Origin: Golubevia sp. BC0850 | Taxonomy: Eukaryota; Basidiomycota; Exobasidiomycetes; Golubeviales; Golubeviaceae | DNA: 64,000 nt | Reading direction: 5' to 3' | NCBI GenBank assembly: GCA_012976225.1 | Contig: JAAVVG010000002.1 | Span: 310,001-374,000, forward strand | Program-made: the position numbers and the translations under genes | The notes under the pieces: generated by a model | Told to the model about the DNA's origin: nothing | Databases searched by the model: none | What the model saw: the letters and a program-made list of their open reading frames with translations, nothing else | Shown: positions 10,371 to 23,194 of the stretch, in pieces | How positions within the stretch are numbered: position 1 is the stretch's first letter | How the letters are laid out: each line of letters opens with the position of its first letter

Positions 10371-12772
10371 ATGCGTGAGATTGGTAAGTATCTTAACCTT
10401 CAAACTAGCCTCTGCTTCCCTTTATCAGAAGAACCGCAGGGCAAAGATCGCTACCTCACAGCAGAACAAGTGTCAATGGCAAGATGATTTCAATCCAAAG
10501 ATCTTATTCTTCATGCTAGAATTGCTACACCTTTCCTCTTGGCCTCTCTCTTTTGAAGGACCTCTGTCCTTCCTTGCTCTTTGGAAAAACACACTAACCC
10601 ACCCGAAACCTTCTTCTCTGTCCACTTCAACAGTTCATCTTCAAACTGGTCAATGTGGTAACCAAGTTGGTGAGTTCTGAATTCATTCTTCAATTCCCTC
10701 TCAATTTCCCTTCTGTCTGTCCCTTTGCTGACAATCTTTGTTCAAATCTTGCAACCTATCTATCTCCCTCATCCCTTCCTACTCTCAGGTGCCAAGTTCT
10801 GGGAAGTTCTCTCTGAGGAACATGGTCTTGATGCCACTGGAGCCTATCACGGAAACACTGATCTTCAACTCGAACGTATCAACGTTTACTAGTGAGTTCT
10901 TAGAGGTCATCACTTCCTCCTCCCCTTCGCGCTCTATCTCTCCTCCCGTCTTTTCTCGAACTCACCCTCACCCTCCTTGCGCGCGACTTCTATCATCTCC
11001 TCAACCAAATCTACCTTTCATAGCAACGAAGCCTCCAATGCTAAGTACGTTCCTCGTGCCGTTCTAGTTGATCTCGAACCAGGTACCATGGACTCTGTTC
11101 GTTCTGGTCCTATGGGTGGAATCTTCCGTCCAGACAACTTCGTCTTCGGACAAAGTGGAGCTGGTAACAATTGGGCTAAGGGTCATTACACTGAAGGTGA
11201 GTACTTTGGTTTGGGAACTCAGGAAAGAAGGAGGCTGAAAGATCGCATTTCTGGGTGGGAGGGAGAGACGGTGAAGCTGTCCGAAGAAAAGTAGAGCAAC
11301 ACTCCGCTTTCAAAGTCTTAACGCACAATCGCATGCAATCGCGCTCCTGAACTTTCTTTCCACAGGTGCTGAGCTCGTAGACTCTGTCCTTGACGTCGTC
11401 CGTAAGGAGGCCGAAGGGTGTGACATGCTTCAGGGTTTCCAAATCACTCACTCTCTTGGTGGTGGTACTGGTGCTGGTATGGGAACGCTCCTCATCTCCA
11501 AGATTCGTGAGGAATTCCCAGATCGTATGATGGCTACTTTTTCTGTCATGCCTTCTCCAAAGGTGAGTTTTGCGATCTCGAAAGCTGAGCTCCACTGGAG
11601 GAAGTTGGAAGCTCACAGAGAATCTCTCCTTTCCTTTCTCTGTTCCTCATTCTAGGTCTCTGATACCGTTGTTGAACCATACAACGCTACTCTCTCTGTT
11701 CATCAACTTGTTGAGAACTCTGACGAGACCTTCTGTATCGATAACGAAGCTCTTTACGATATCTGTTTCCGTACCCTCAAGCTCTCTACTCCAAAGTACG
11801 GTGATCTTAACTACTTGGTCTCTCTAGTCATGTCCGGAATCACTACATGTCTTCGTTTCCCAGGTCAGCTCAACTCTGATCTTAGAAAGCTAGCCGTCAA
11901 CATGGGTAAGTGGAAAGGGAAAAGAGTCGATTGGAGATAGATCGAGTCTAGACTCGAGATCCACAAAGCTGATCGAAATTCTCCGTCCCTTGTTTCAAGT
12001 TCCTTTCCCACGTCTACATTTCTTCATGGTCGGTTTCGCTCCTCTAACCGCTCGTGGATCATCTCAATACAGAGCCGTCTCTGTTCCAGAGCTCACTTCT
12101 CAAATGTTCGAGCCAAAGAACATGATGGCTGCTGCTGACCCAAGGTGAGTCTATCTCCAGGCAAGCATAGCATGTATGCGTTTGAACTATTATCTGAGCT
12201 CTGTCTCATCCCATTTCTACTTTCAGACACGGACGTTACCTAACTGTCGCTGCTTACTTCCGTGGAAAGCTCTCCATGAAGGAGGTCGAAGACCAGATGC
12301 ACAACATGCAGACCAAGAACTCTTCTTACTTCGTCGAATGGATTCCAAACAATGTCCAAACCGCTCACTGTGACATTCCACCTCGTGGACTCAAGATGTC
12401 CGTTACCTTCATTGGTAACTCCACTGCCATTCAAGAGCTCTTCAAGCGTGTTGGTGATCAATTCTCAATGATGTTCAGACGTAAGGCTTTCTTGCATTGG
12501 TACACTGGTGAAGGTATGGACGAAATGGAATTCACCGAGGCTGAAAGTAACATGAACGTGAGTTCTCTGTCTGAGATGAGGTGTTTGGTCGGGAAGGGAA
12601 GGGAAGGGAAGGAAGGAGTTGTCAAACTGACTAAAATCTTGCTCACTCTCTCTTTTTAACCCAATAGGATCTTATCTCTGAATACCAACAATACCAAGAA
12701 GCTGGTGTTGATGAGCCAGATGAGGAACTTGTCTACGAAGATGAAGGAGTTGAAGGTGAAGTCGAAGAATAA
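10371..12772 (+). CDS. TUB2: Beta-tubulin
   Basis: Structural subunit of microtubules. Nine exons: 10371..10383, 10634..10669, 10789..10891, 11024..11196, 11366..11562, 11656..11905, 12000..12144, 12227..12557 and 12668..12772. They rebuild a full-length beta-tubulin starting [15 protein letters not shown] and ending in an acidic tail (GVEGEVEE). The GTP-binding signature [10 protein letters not shown] is at 140-149. Exon 1 is only 13 nt and is followed by a 250-nt intron, so the MREI autoregulation peptide is split from the body of the protein. H6, F167, E198 and F200, the residues most often changed in benzimidazole-resistant fungi, are all the sensitive type. Identification is certain; single exon edges may shift by a few bases. 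Confidence 0.98.
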
Positions 12773-13732
12773 ATGAAGAACAATTTCAGGAATTCTAAAA
12801 AGGAATCAAGAGATTTTTTAGAAGAGCAGTCAGATCCAAGTTTGAAAGAATGAAAGGAAGTGTTTCAGGGTTTAAAACAAAGAAAAATTAGAAGAAAGGT
12901 TTAAAATAAAGTCACGTTTTTATCGGTTTCGAAATTGGTCTCTTCCTCTCTTTCTCCTTTTCAACTTTAAGTAAAAGAACTCTTCGCTCTACTTTTCTTT
13001 TACCCTTCCGATTCGTGGTTTTCCTCTTTCTTGCTCCTCGATTTTTCTTTCGCCCTTCTCCCCATCTGCCCTTGTTTCACTTTCTTCCTTACTGCTTCCC
13101 CTTTTTAATTCTCTCCTCAAGTTCTTTTCCTTTTTCTTTTCTCTTCAACTTGAAAGGTTCTCTCTTTCTACTCTTTCTTGTTATTATTTTTTGGTCTCCG
13201 AAAGAATTAATCCCCTTCGTCCCACTCCCAAGACACCTAATACCCTCCCCTTTTCTAGTGTCGAAACCTGTCTTCCCTCTTCCTTAGCCCTTGACTCACC
13301 TTTTTTTACTGTGTTTTCTACTTTAAACTGAAAAACTTTCTCGTTCTCTGGCTTTAGGTTCATGATTCATTTCCTTCTCCTTCATTCCTCGATGCTCACG
13401 TCGGTCGCTCTACAGTCATCAAGATCAGCTTTGTAAAATCGTTTCGTTCTTTGACTTCTCTACGACTCTAGGTTTCCTACTCTGCGTTTCGGCTTTGAGG
13501 TGACGTTGAACGAAGAGAGCTGAACGCGGATAGTTTGTCTCGAGATCCTCTTTTTTTCCCCTTCCTTTCTACTTCTTCCTTTTCTCCTTCATTCTCCCGA
13601 GCATCAAGATTTCAAACTGTCGTGATTCCAGTTTTCACCCACGACCAAAGGAATTCAAGGAAACAAATCTCAAGCTCAGCTCGCTCAGCTTCGACTCAAC
13701 CTCCCCATTCCAATCCAGGCTTTCCATCCAAA
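12773..13732. other. Intergenic: beta-tubulin 3' region and MSH4 leader
   Basis: A 960-bp stretch that is A-rich just after the tubulin stop and then very T/C-rich from about 12930 to 13320. Open frames here (for example 13015-13287) translate to low-complexity Phe/Leu/Pro from the pyrimidine run. A frame open from 13535 begins with TTG, not ATG. I see no gene. Confidence 0.5.
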
Positions 13733-16700
13733 ATGAACTTCGAAAGAGGGAGAAGCCAACTTCCTGAAACCAGAACTGAAAGATCTAGACCTACAACCTC
13801 CACTTCTTTCAAGATCCCAGGTGTCAAACCTCGTTCATCAGAAGGAGTCAGTGTCAAAGCTGAGAGAGACACCAACTCCAATTCAGAACAACGTCTAGAG
13901 AATCTTACTCATTCCAATTCTCAAGTTTTGGCCAGAGAGGATTCAAACCCTTCTTTCGACAAATCAAATAGCAGAACCAACAGTCTGACCACTGCTACTG
14001 AAATTCAATCAAGAACGACAACTGCCACTCATTCGAGAATCAGAACAGCTCAAAGTCGCCCTCAAACTGGACTGAGCCATCAGACTGGACCTGAAGGATC
14101 CTATGTTTGTGCTGTACTAGAACATAGAGGAGTAGGACATGAAGTTGGAATTGCTGTCATGGAAAAAGAAACGGGTGAGTGAAGCCAAGAGGATGAGACG
14201 AATCTCTCGCGTCCGACAGTTCATTTATTCCTCTTTTCTCTCACTCTTCTTTCTCTTTTCTCATCGAAAGGTCAATGTATTCTTACTCAGGTAGGAAAGG
14301 GCCCCCAAAAAAAAGGCATACATCCTACTTGCAGCTCACGATTTTTCTCTCTTTGCCGTTTCCACTTCAGTTCGGAGACACGCCAACGTACGTCAAGACA
14401 ATCCACCATCTGTATCTTCATCCTCCAGCAACCATTCTAGTTCCAGCAAGTTCAGTTGCTTCAAGCGAGCTCACCAACTTCCTCGGTGAAGGCAGAGGTG
14501 GCGGGAAAACGTTTCGTGACTCGAGCTCCGTTCTAGTCAGGTGCCTGGAGGAGAATTTCGACTTGAAGGTCACTCCTTTGAAGCGCATCCATTGGAACGA
14601 TGGAGAAGGTGAGCAGCGGTTTGATCTGATTGTCTAGATCGTCTTACTAAAGTCACCTCCCTTACTCTTTCCTCAGGCGCCTCTTACCTCGATAGATTAC
14701 TAGTCGATGACGTCGATCCTAGAAATCAAAGCGAATCCGCCACTCGTTCTGGTCTGGGTTCTTCTGAGATCATGGCTGAGGCTTCTTCTAGAAATGCCAT
14801 CCTGACTGCTATGTCGACAAAGTTCTACGCTTTGAGTGCAGTTTCCGCTCTATTCAAGTGAGTTTCCGATTGTCCTCGACGCTCTTCTAGAATCTCGAAC
14901 TAATCTCCTCAATCCTTCCCTTTGTTGAAAAGGCATCTCGAAGCCTCTAGTAGTCGTGTATTTCTAGCTCGTACTATCAAGATCAAGTTCGCCAGCCCGG
15001 AGGGTACCGTCATGATTGATTCTGACTCTGCCCGTGATCTAGAGCTTATTCAAAACAAGCTCGATCGTAAAAGCAAGGTGAGGAGCAACAAGCTCCTAAC
15101 AGCCTGTTTGATTTTCATCAGCTGATACGTCTTCTCGTCCTCCCATCAGATGTCTCTATTCGGGTTGATGAATAAGTGCATCACTCCAATGGGAGAGAGG
15201 TTGCTTAGAACTAACATCCTTCAACCTCTGACTGACCAACCAACAATTGAATCACGTTTAGAAGCCGTGGAAGAATGCGTTCAGTCCGAAGATCGTTTCT
15301 TTGCTCTGAAAGAGTCTCTCAAGCCTCTAGGAAAGGACAAAATCGACATCGACAAGCTCATCGCGAGTCTGGTTAAAGCTGATCAAGAAAAGGCCGCTCA
15401 ATCTATCGATCCAAAGCGTACTGAGAACAAAATTGGTGAAATCTTAAGGTATGTTCATTAGCTCTGAGCCTGTCTAATTCTTACTGACTTGATCTCCTCC
15501 TCCTTTTGACTTTCCAGTCTCCGTACTTTCTTGAGTTGCCTCGATCCTAGTGGGTTTGGCGCCTCTTCACCTCCTTCTGGAAAACCTTTTGGACTCACCT
15601 GGCTGTCCTCTTTTGGTGCTCCTCCCTTCAGTCCACAAAGCTCTCGAATGCGCTGGGAGTAGTCTCTTGAGCGTCATCCAAACCGTGAGCTCTTCCCTTT
15701 CCGTCTGGCTTCTCTTGCTGACGGAAACTCAAGCTATCCTTCTTCCGTCTCCCTTTTTTTTTCTAGCTCCTAAGCTCTCCTGAGCTCAATGAAATGCAAG
15801 AAGAAATAAAAAATGCTTTGAACGAGGATCTCGTCACTGGGAAAGCTCCTCTCGGAAACAGAAACACTAGAATCTACGCAGTCAAAGCTAATCGCTCTCC
15901 GTTACTAGACATAGCAAGGGAGACCTACAGTGAGAATACTTCAGATATCTTGGGACTTCTAGAAGATTACAAAAACTTTTATAGACTTCCAATTACTCTT
16001 AAATGGCAAGCCCAGGGATTTCACCTCGAGATCAAGACAGAGTCAGTCTCCAAGAGGGATCTGCCCATTCAATTCATCAACGTAATTAGAAGCAAAAGCG
16101 GGAAAACCTTCTCCTTCACTACCTTGGACCTCAAGAAACAGAACCAACGTTTGCAGAGCTCTCTAAACGAGGTCTTTCTGCTCTCAGACTCCGTAGTAGA
16201 AGAGATCAGAAGTCACATTCTGGCCAGGATTTCTGAACTCTACAAGGTGAGAACTCGTTCGCGTCTTGAAACTCCTATATCAGTAGCGCTCGAACTAATC
16301 CAGCGCCTGTTCCTTGGCCACTTCTTCTCGACCAGGCTAGTGAAGCTCTTTCTCTCCTCGACATGGTCGTATCGTTCGCACAACTCGTAGGGTCTCAAGG
16401 TTACACTCGTCCCGAATTCATTGATCAAACTTTAGCTATTCAGGATGGCCGTCACCCGATTCTCGACAGCGTCAAGAGCGGAGGAGTTGTACCGAACAAC
16501 GTTTGGAGTGAAAATCGTAATACTTTCTTCCTGATCACAGGTCGTGAGTAGACAAGAAGGAAAAGAAGAAGCGTCGACAATGACTGACCCGACTTACTCT
16601 TCTTTTGTCACTAGCTAACATGAGTGGTAAGAGTACCTATCTCTGTCAAGTCGCTCTGCTCACCATCATGGCTACCATCGGTTCTTTCGTTCCAGCAGAA

Positions 16701-17693
16701 TGTGAGTCTTCTATTCTTTTTGAAACAGTGTCGCTCTTCGATCTGGGGCTGAATCTCTTTCTTCTCCCCTTTCTTCCAAAAGATGCTTCTTTCATCATTC
16801 CAGACTGCATTTTGACTCGTCTATCGAACGAAGATTCTCTGGAAAAGAATCTTTCGACCTTCAGTATGGAGATGCGCACGACCGCCTTCATTCTCTCCAT
16901 CATCTCGTCTCGTTCGCTGGTCGTAGTCGATGAGCTAGGAAGAGGAACCAGCCCTCACGAAGGCTTCGGAATCACGCTAGCGGTAGCTGAAGAGTTGATC
17001 CGCTCCAGAGCCTACGTCTTCTTCGCCACTCATTTCCTAGCTCTTCACGAAAGTTTGACTTCGGCCTTCAGAATCTCTAGTCAGCAGTTTCAAGTGAGCG
17101 TCGATAGGAGGAACTTGGACCGCAATGGATTCTCTATGGCTTTCCATCATAGACTTATTTCTGGTTGCTCTGCTGAGTGAGTAGACGAGCTCGCCGACGG
17201 ACTTGTGGCTTCGAGCGTGCCACGTTAGAGCCTTCTACTTACGACTTTCTCTCTCATCAGCACCTATTACGGACTAGAACTGGCGAAGCTCGCAAACCTG
17301 CCAAAGACTCTCCTTGCGAGTGCAGTGGAGATCGCTCACAAGCTGAAGCATTTGTCTAGAGCTGCTAAGCCCGTTGAAACGTCTCTGATCGCTGAGCGTC
17401 GTAAGATTGTCCTAAAAGTGAGTCTTACTCTCTATTGACGCCGGCTCTTCTGCCACAGTGACGAACTAACATCACTTTTCGGTTTCCCTAAGACTGTTGC
17501 CCATCTCTCTCAAATCTTCGCAGTCTCGACACTCCCCGAGAAAGATCTTCGTCTACTTCTGAAAGGAGTTCAACAAGATGTAGTGGATGCTTTGCAAGCT
17601 ACCTACTCACCCTCGAGCCTGAGACTTGACGAAATCATCGAGGATCAAGAAGACGAAGAGATGGAAAGAGATGAAGTGGAGATGGAAAGCTGA
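13733..17693 (+). CDS. MSH4: MutS homologue 4, meiotic crossover factor
   Basis: Meiosis-specific MutS protein that, with MSH5, stabilises recombination intermediates. Fourteen exons: 13733..14174, 14272..14291, 14371..14608, 14677..14857, 14933..15077, 15150..15448, 15518..15549, 15632..15684, 15767..16246, 16336..16543, 16615..16701, 16783..17176, 17261..17417 and 17493..17693. They give 978 residues in continuous phase. The N-terminal ~130 residues are a disordered Ser/Thr/Arg-rich extension. No mismatch-recognition F-x-E domain is seen, as expected for MSH4. Walker A GPNMSGKST is split by intron 10 near residue 700. VVVDELGRGT (Walker B/signature) is near 775, and a FATHF motif follows. 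Exons 2 (20 nt) and 7 (32 nt) are microexons; the join of exons 7 and 8 is supported by alignment with human MSH4. The acidic C-terminus is short. Confidence 0.93.
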
Positions 17694-18125
17694 GAATTGC
17701 GAGGTGAACCGGAAACTTTATGTAGACGAGCACCAGTTCCGCTAATCAGTAATCAGGACTAGTCTTTTCTCTGTGCTTTCTGAGCGGTTCGAAGTTCTTC
17801 GTCGTCGCGCTTGTTCGTCAACGCGTCACTCGAGCACCTGCGCGACACAGACTAGGTATGCACAAGAAAGGTACAATCACGATGTAATTATTGTGAGCCA
17901 AATGTTGTATGTATGAAATGTAGACAGAGTGGAGCGGTAGGAGGAAGACGGGAAGGGAATGATGAGTGCGTGCACGAAGAATGAAATTAGAAAATGACAG
18001 CTCCTTTCAGAAGCAGTTCTCCTCTTGTGATTGAAGAATTCAGGGCTTGGGAAGGTAATTTTGAGGGATTAAGGAGACAAAGTCGACTCCTTCCTTGAGC
18101 AAGTCCCATTTTAAGAAGACAGAAG
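17694..18125. other. Convergent intergenic region between MSH4 and LOS1
   Basis: A 432-bp region holding the two 3' ends. No open frame with coding character and no repeat was noticed. Confidence 0.5.
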
Positions 18126-21100
18126 TCACGAAGATTGACCTCTGAGGCGTTTGACGAAAGCCTGAAGTCAGAGAAGTAGGATAGAATGGACGAGAGGATA
18201 AGGTCAGATAGAAGATATCAAAAAGAAGCTTCTCTCGCCCCAGCTTCAATTCTAAAGACTCACCTGAATAGCCTTTTTCAAAGTCTTAGCATCTTGATTT
18301 TGAACGCAATGGATCAACTCTTGCATAAGATCGTTGGGACACTGGATACCAGGTAGATAGACGGTAGCCAGATATGTCAATAGCTCGTCTCCTCTAGCTT
18401 CGAAGATTGCTTTCAGAAGGGCAGAAAGTTCTCCTAGGACCATTTGAGATTGAGCGTCGTTGAAGTCGAAAGTGTCTTTCGCTGGAGCTTCGAACGTGAG
18501 AGGGACCAAAGTCTCGTAGATAAATTGCTCGAAACCTGGAAGTGGAGTTGAAGTTGCAACATTGGTCGAAGCTCCGTTTTGCTGACCATCTGTCTTTCTT
18601 CCCCAAAGAGTCACCAGACGAGAGAGAACAGAGACGGAAACTCTTTGACATTGAATGTCTGAATTGGAGGAGTAGTAGACTAGACTCTGTAAAACTGTTT
18701 GGAGCTGAGGTTGGTTCTCTGGGAGGGTGAAGGGCGAGAGAGGAGACAAGATGAGCGTCAGACAGCAAGGCGAAACAGATCCGAGACGCCTATGAGAAAC
18801 TCACTCTCTGATATCAACACCCCTTCGAGACCAGTAAGAACTAAAGCTGAGATCAAATTGACGTAGGCTTTCTGCAGCTCGTTTCTTTGAACAGCGTCGT
18901 CCGTACCAGAGACATCCTGGTTGACGAAGAAAAAGACCCTTTCGAGGAGAACAAGAAAGAGCTCATCCATGCTGGATTTGACATGTTCCTGTTGGTGAAA
19001 TAAGAAGCCGGGAGGTGAGAATGAGAAAAGAAAGACTCACGATCTCGTTTCGCTTGCTTACTCACTTTGTACTTTCTGACGATCATAGTCAAGAACTGCA
19101 AGAAATCCACCATCTCTCCTGCTTTGGCTTCTGTCAGCAAAGCGTCGATCAAAGGAGGGACGTAAGGCAACAAAGCCTCTCCCACGCTCGAGATGATCCT
19201 AGCAATAGCGCCTCTAGCAGCTTCTCTGACGACTTCGAATTGATTCAAAGCTCTCAGAGCTACCAAGATGGTCTCCGTCACGGAAGCAAAGACTTGGACC
19301 CAAGCAGGTCTAGCAGCGGAAGATCCAGATCCATTTACTTGTTGACTTGATCCATTTGGAGCGGCGACAGAAGCGTTGGGAGCGTCTGGGAACCCTTTGG
19401 CTAGACTCGATAGAGCAAGCATAAGATGATGAACTTGAAGTACTAATTGAAGGTCATTTGGAGATGAGATGAAGGCTTGAACGGCTTGTTGAAGTTGGTT
19501 TGATAGAGGTTCGACGACGGCTTTGAGGTATCCAACCTGTCTCTCATCTTCGTTCCTACCAGTCAATAAAGAGATGAGACTTCCAGAAGTGTCGAAGAGG
19601 TAGAGCTGAGAGTCGAAAGAACCGGCAGTGGAGGTAGCCTTGACGAGTGGATCTTCACCTTCAGAGACAGCAGGTAGTTCAGCTCTGACAACCAAAAGGT
19701 CCTGCATACATTCCATCACGCTTCCCACTGCTTCTGTAGGGATGACGTTCCTAGTATCCTTGACGAATCTGTTGATCAGATACTGAGCTCTGTTCCTAAC
19801 TCCTAGTTTCCGATGATGAACTCCTCTCCAATCGAGGAAAGCAGGTAAAGCTTGTTGAGACTGCATGTCGTTGGGTCTAACTTTATCGAAGTAAGAAGAA
19901 TACCTGACTAGAATCTCCATGTATTGAAGTTGAATGCTCGGGTGAGGGAAGTTGGAGACTTGAGATTGCATCAACCTCGACATCAAACTTCCTAGATTAG
20001 ACAGTGGAAGAGAATGATACGTGCTAGGTGGGTACTTGGTCTTGGAGTTGTTGGTCCCTTTCTCCTCCGGTGGAACTTGGACGAACAGTTTCGAGGTGAT
20101 TCCATTCTTTGTTCCAACAACAGCGTTTGAGAGAACCTCTCCGAAGAAGTAGAAGGCGTAAAGGCTCATCTCTACTGTCTGCCAAGAAGGCATCGAAGGT
20201 TTGGAGGAGGGAGGTCCATTTGGGTTTGGGTTGGAAGAACCGGCGACGGAATCGTAGAAGTCCAAAGTTGAGACGATCATGGATTGGACGATTTCGATGA
20301 AGAGACCTTCGTCTAGACTTGCGATGCTGGAGATTAGGGTGTGTAGCATTCTTCTCAAATCCATGAATTTCCTTTCGTCGTCATCCGAGTCTTCACTTTC
20401 GTTCGAATCATCTCCAACTCCAGCTCCACCCCAGACGGCTTCTTCGTCGTATTTCATCTTGAGCAGGATGACCTCTAGAAGTTTCCTTAAGATGTTGGTG
20501 AGTTGAGGAGCTAGTTGAGGAGCAGTTTGAGCGCTCTGGGACCTCCTTTTGACCTTCTTTTGAAGAGCAAGCCAAGCTCCAACTCCAGTAGCGACAGCTT
20601 CGGTGCATTCGTCCTGCTCATCACTCATCCATCTGACAGAAGTCTCTAGAGCTTTGATAGATTCTTCTTCAGCTGATCGGATGACTCCTTCCTCTGCTGG
20701 CGATGAACCATTCGACGAATCTTCCAGGATCTTGACGACTTCACATAGATGAGCGTTGGTTAATTTGGATAACCTCTCCCTGAAATCCGTGATAGAGTCT
20801 TCGTCCATTGTCGTTAAGAAGAGGTAGGATAGAGGAGAGTTGAGATCGAAGGAAGTTCCGTTGAAACTAGCTCCGTTTCCAGAAGTTGAGGCTGCATTGG
20901 AAGCAGCAGATGAAGCCGCCATTCTATTATCTTTGTGAGTTGCACTTTCTAGAGAATCGATCGTTGGAGTGAGTTCTAGGATTCTCAGAACTTCTAGCTT
21001 GTCATGAGGCTTCATTCCCTTGTTGACTAGTTCAGTGAAAGGTTCCAACGCCGCATACCTCAGAGGCAACTGAGTTGGATGATGAAGGAAGTGTTGCATC

Positions 21101-22655
21101 AAAGGTAGCGACGTCGGCGTGAGAGTCAATGAGATGTCTAACCAAGAGCTATAAGCTCCTAAAGTTCTCATCGCCATCTCAGCAGTGGTGACTGCCACTC
21201 CATCTCTGAGCATGGTCCTGTGATCTCCATCTTTCGAAGTCTCTTGGTTTCCATCTACTATAGAGCTGGATTCAGCTGCTACTCCCCAAAGATGTTTCAT
21301 TAATTCTCCTGCATCTTTACTCCTGATTTCATCCCTAACAGCTGCATCTCTAGTTAATCTTTCTCGAGATCTGACCGATCTTAGAGAAGCATCTGACCCT
21401 AAAGTCAGGGACAAATCGTGTAGATGCCTGAGTAGAAGAGACGTCGTGAGAGAGTTCAATCGTGGAGCTGTCGTTGAAGATGAATTGAAAGAGTCTGAAA
21501 GGGCGACTTGAGGTAGAGGAAGTTGAGCAGTTGAAGCTGGAGAAGAGGAAGAGTGAGTTCTAAAGAGTTGAAGTAAAGAAGAGAGGAATGTTGATGGGTT
21601 TGGAAGAGAGTAAGATGCTAGAAGTAGAAGAGTCAAAGTTTGAGCGAACTTGTTCAAGATGTCTGAAGGGAGGGAAGAAGTGGGTAAGAAAGGTCAGATT
21701 GAGAATGTCGACCTTCACCGCATGCGACATTGTATACAACAATCAATAATCAGACATCATTATCTCCCGCTCTTAAGATTCGTACAATCAACACAGCTCC
21801 GCCTGCCTCGATCTTGCTTTGCTTCTCTCCCTGTCCTTCACTGAGCAATAAAACAGCTACTCACAAGTGACTCCTCCTTCTCCGTTCCCCTCTACAAACT
21901 CCTGATGAATGTATGATAAAGAAGCTTCTTGAAGGAAAGCGACAGCGGAAGCGGGATCCTGAGACTGAGTTAACCTAGGGCGGGAAGATGGGAAGGGAGA
22001 GAAAAGAATGGAAGGTCAGAGAAGCTCTCGCTTGAATCATCAGAGATCCCTGTAGATCAGCAGTAGAGGCTCTGAGTTTCGATCGAAGAGCTGAGCTGAG
22101 CTGAATGCAAAAGAAAGCGCAGGCAGCTCGACTATGAGAGCTTCTGATTTTTCCCCCTCCTTTCGAGTCATCAGTGGACTGGAATCTCCTGCCTCCGAAG
22201 TGGTTGCTGTAGTATCTCTGAGATATACTTATAGAGCTCGTGTCTTTGGCCATTCTGACTTAAGAGCGTGGTCCTTTCTTAAGCTAAGAAGTAAACTTTG
22301 CCAAATCCACAATCTCTTCCTCCCCTCAGCTCATGCTCATTCTGCACCCTCTGCCTTCCAGATCGACCCCAACAAAAGCTCCGTTTACTCACTTATTCTC
22401 CAAGAAATCAGAAACCAAGTTCAAAGCGAACATTCTAGCATCTGGACTGTGTCTTGCAGCTTGAGCTGACCCTGAAGGTCCATCAGCGTTGGCAGTGAAG
22501 ACAGTCCAACCTGCATGCCAAGTTTGATTTGAATTTTCTTTGCATTGTTCTAAGAAAGTGAGGGCTGACGAAACTTGAGATTGATCGGTGGCTTGATGAG
22601 GATTTGAGGCAAGAGAAATGGCTGCTAGCAGTTGAGATGGTAGCTCGTCTGACAT
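18126..22655 (-). CDS. LOS1: Exportin-T, tRNA nuclear export receptor
   Basis: Importin-beta family karyopherin that carries mature tRNA out of the nucleus with Ran-GTP. Six exons on the minus strand: 22655..22393, 21974..21865, 21662..19066, 18988..18805, 18718..18264 and 18161..18126. They give 1,214 residues, somewhat longer than the usual ~1,000-1,100. All five donors are GTGAGT. The N-terminus (MSDELPSQLL) continues into helical HEAT-like sequence. 'LQEASLSYIHQE' followed by 'YILNKFAQTLTLLLL' corresponds to the human block 'LIRETLISWLQ...RNKAAQVFALLF', and the 'WLDISLTLT' and 'VNKGMKPHDKLEVL' blocks also match. Extra length comes from Ser/Asn-rich loops in the large exon. The last exon encodes 11 residues ending in a basic KRLRGQSS. 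It is divergent from the AIM-motif gene across 539 bp. Confidence 0.92.
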
Positions 22656-23009
22656 GATTGGAAGACGTTAAAGCGGGAAGGTCTTGAAAGTTGAAGAAGG
22701 GGAATTTGGAGGGTCTGAATGAAATCTAACGCGAAAGTTGAAGATCGAAGAAGATGGGAGAAGGAGAAAGGGGAGAGAAGGAAGGAAGGAAGGAAAAGAA
22801 GAAGAGATTCCAACCAAGGAGGAAGAGAAGCTCTGTAGATTCTCTCTCTATTTTTTGAAACTTGATCTTGTTCTTGAGTCTATTCGTGAGCTTTATGGAT
22901 CGATCAGAGGCACTACTTTCTAATCTGTTGACGGTCTGAAGGAAAAAGAACTTCAAGGCATTGCAAAGAGCAGCATACTTTTTGTTATCTCTCCTCTCAT
23001 ATCTCTATC

Positions 23010-23047
<38 letters not shown>

Positions 23048-23194
23048 GATTTAATGATCGTTTAACAAGCGAGGGGAGATCATGCTTTGAAGATTTGAAT
23101 TACTATTCCATCCAAATTCAAGCAAGCAAGTCTCACATTTAAATCAAACCAAAGCAGCTACAACTACTATCCAACCTCCTACCGTCTGCCTAAC
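22656..23194. promoter_or_regulatory. Divergent promoter of LOS1 and the AIM-motif membrane protein
   Basis: A 539-bp gap between opposite start codons. It is GA-rich at 22740-22830 and carries a long TC/TG simple repeat near 22988-23047. No TATA box stands out. Confidence 0.5.
22988..23047. repeat. TC-rich microsatellite with TCTCTG units
   Basis: About 60 bp of nearly pure TC dinucleotides, broken in the middle by several CTCTGT units. It lies about 150 bp upstream of the start at 23195, in the likely leader or core promoter. It would be length-polymorphic between strains if it behaves like other dinucleotide repeats. Confidence 0.8.

Noticed and set aside
12930-13330. Open frame 13015-13287 downstream of beta-tubulin
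   Set aside because: It is a translated pyrimidine tract (Phe/Leu/Pro/Ser) with no family resemblance.
13535-13732. 66-residue N-terminal extension of MSH4
   Set aside because: It would begin at TTG in a pyrimidine-rich leader; the first ATG in frame is 13733.
21975-22140. Extra exon in LOS1 between exons 1 and 2 using a GC donor
   Set aside because: A direct join of 22393 to 21974 is in phase and matches the exportin-T alignment better, so no extra exon or GC-AG intron is needed.
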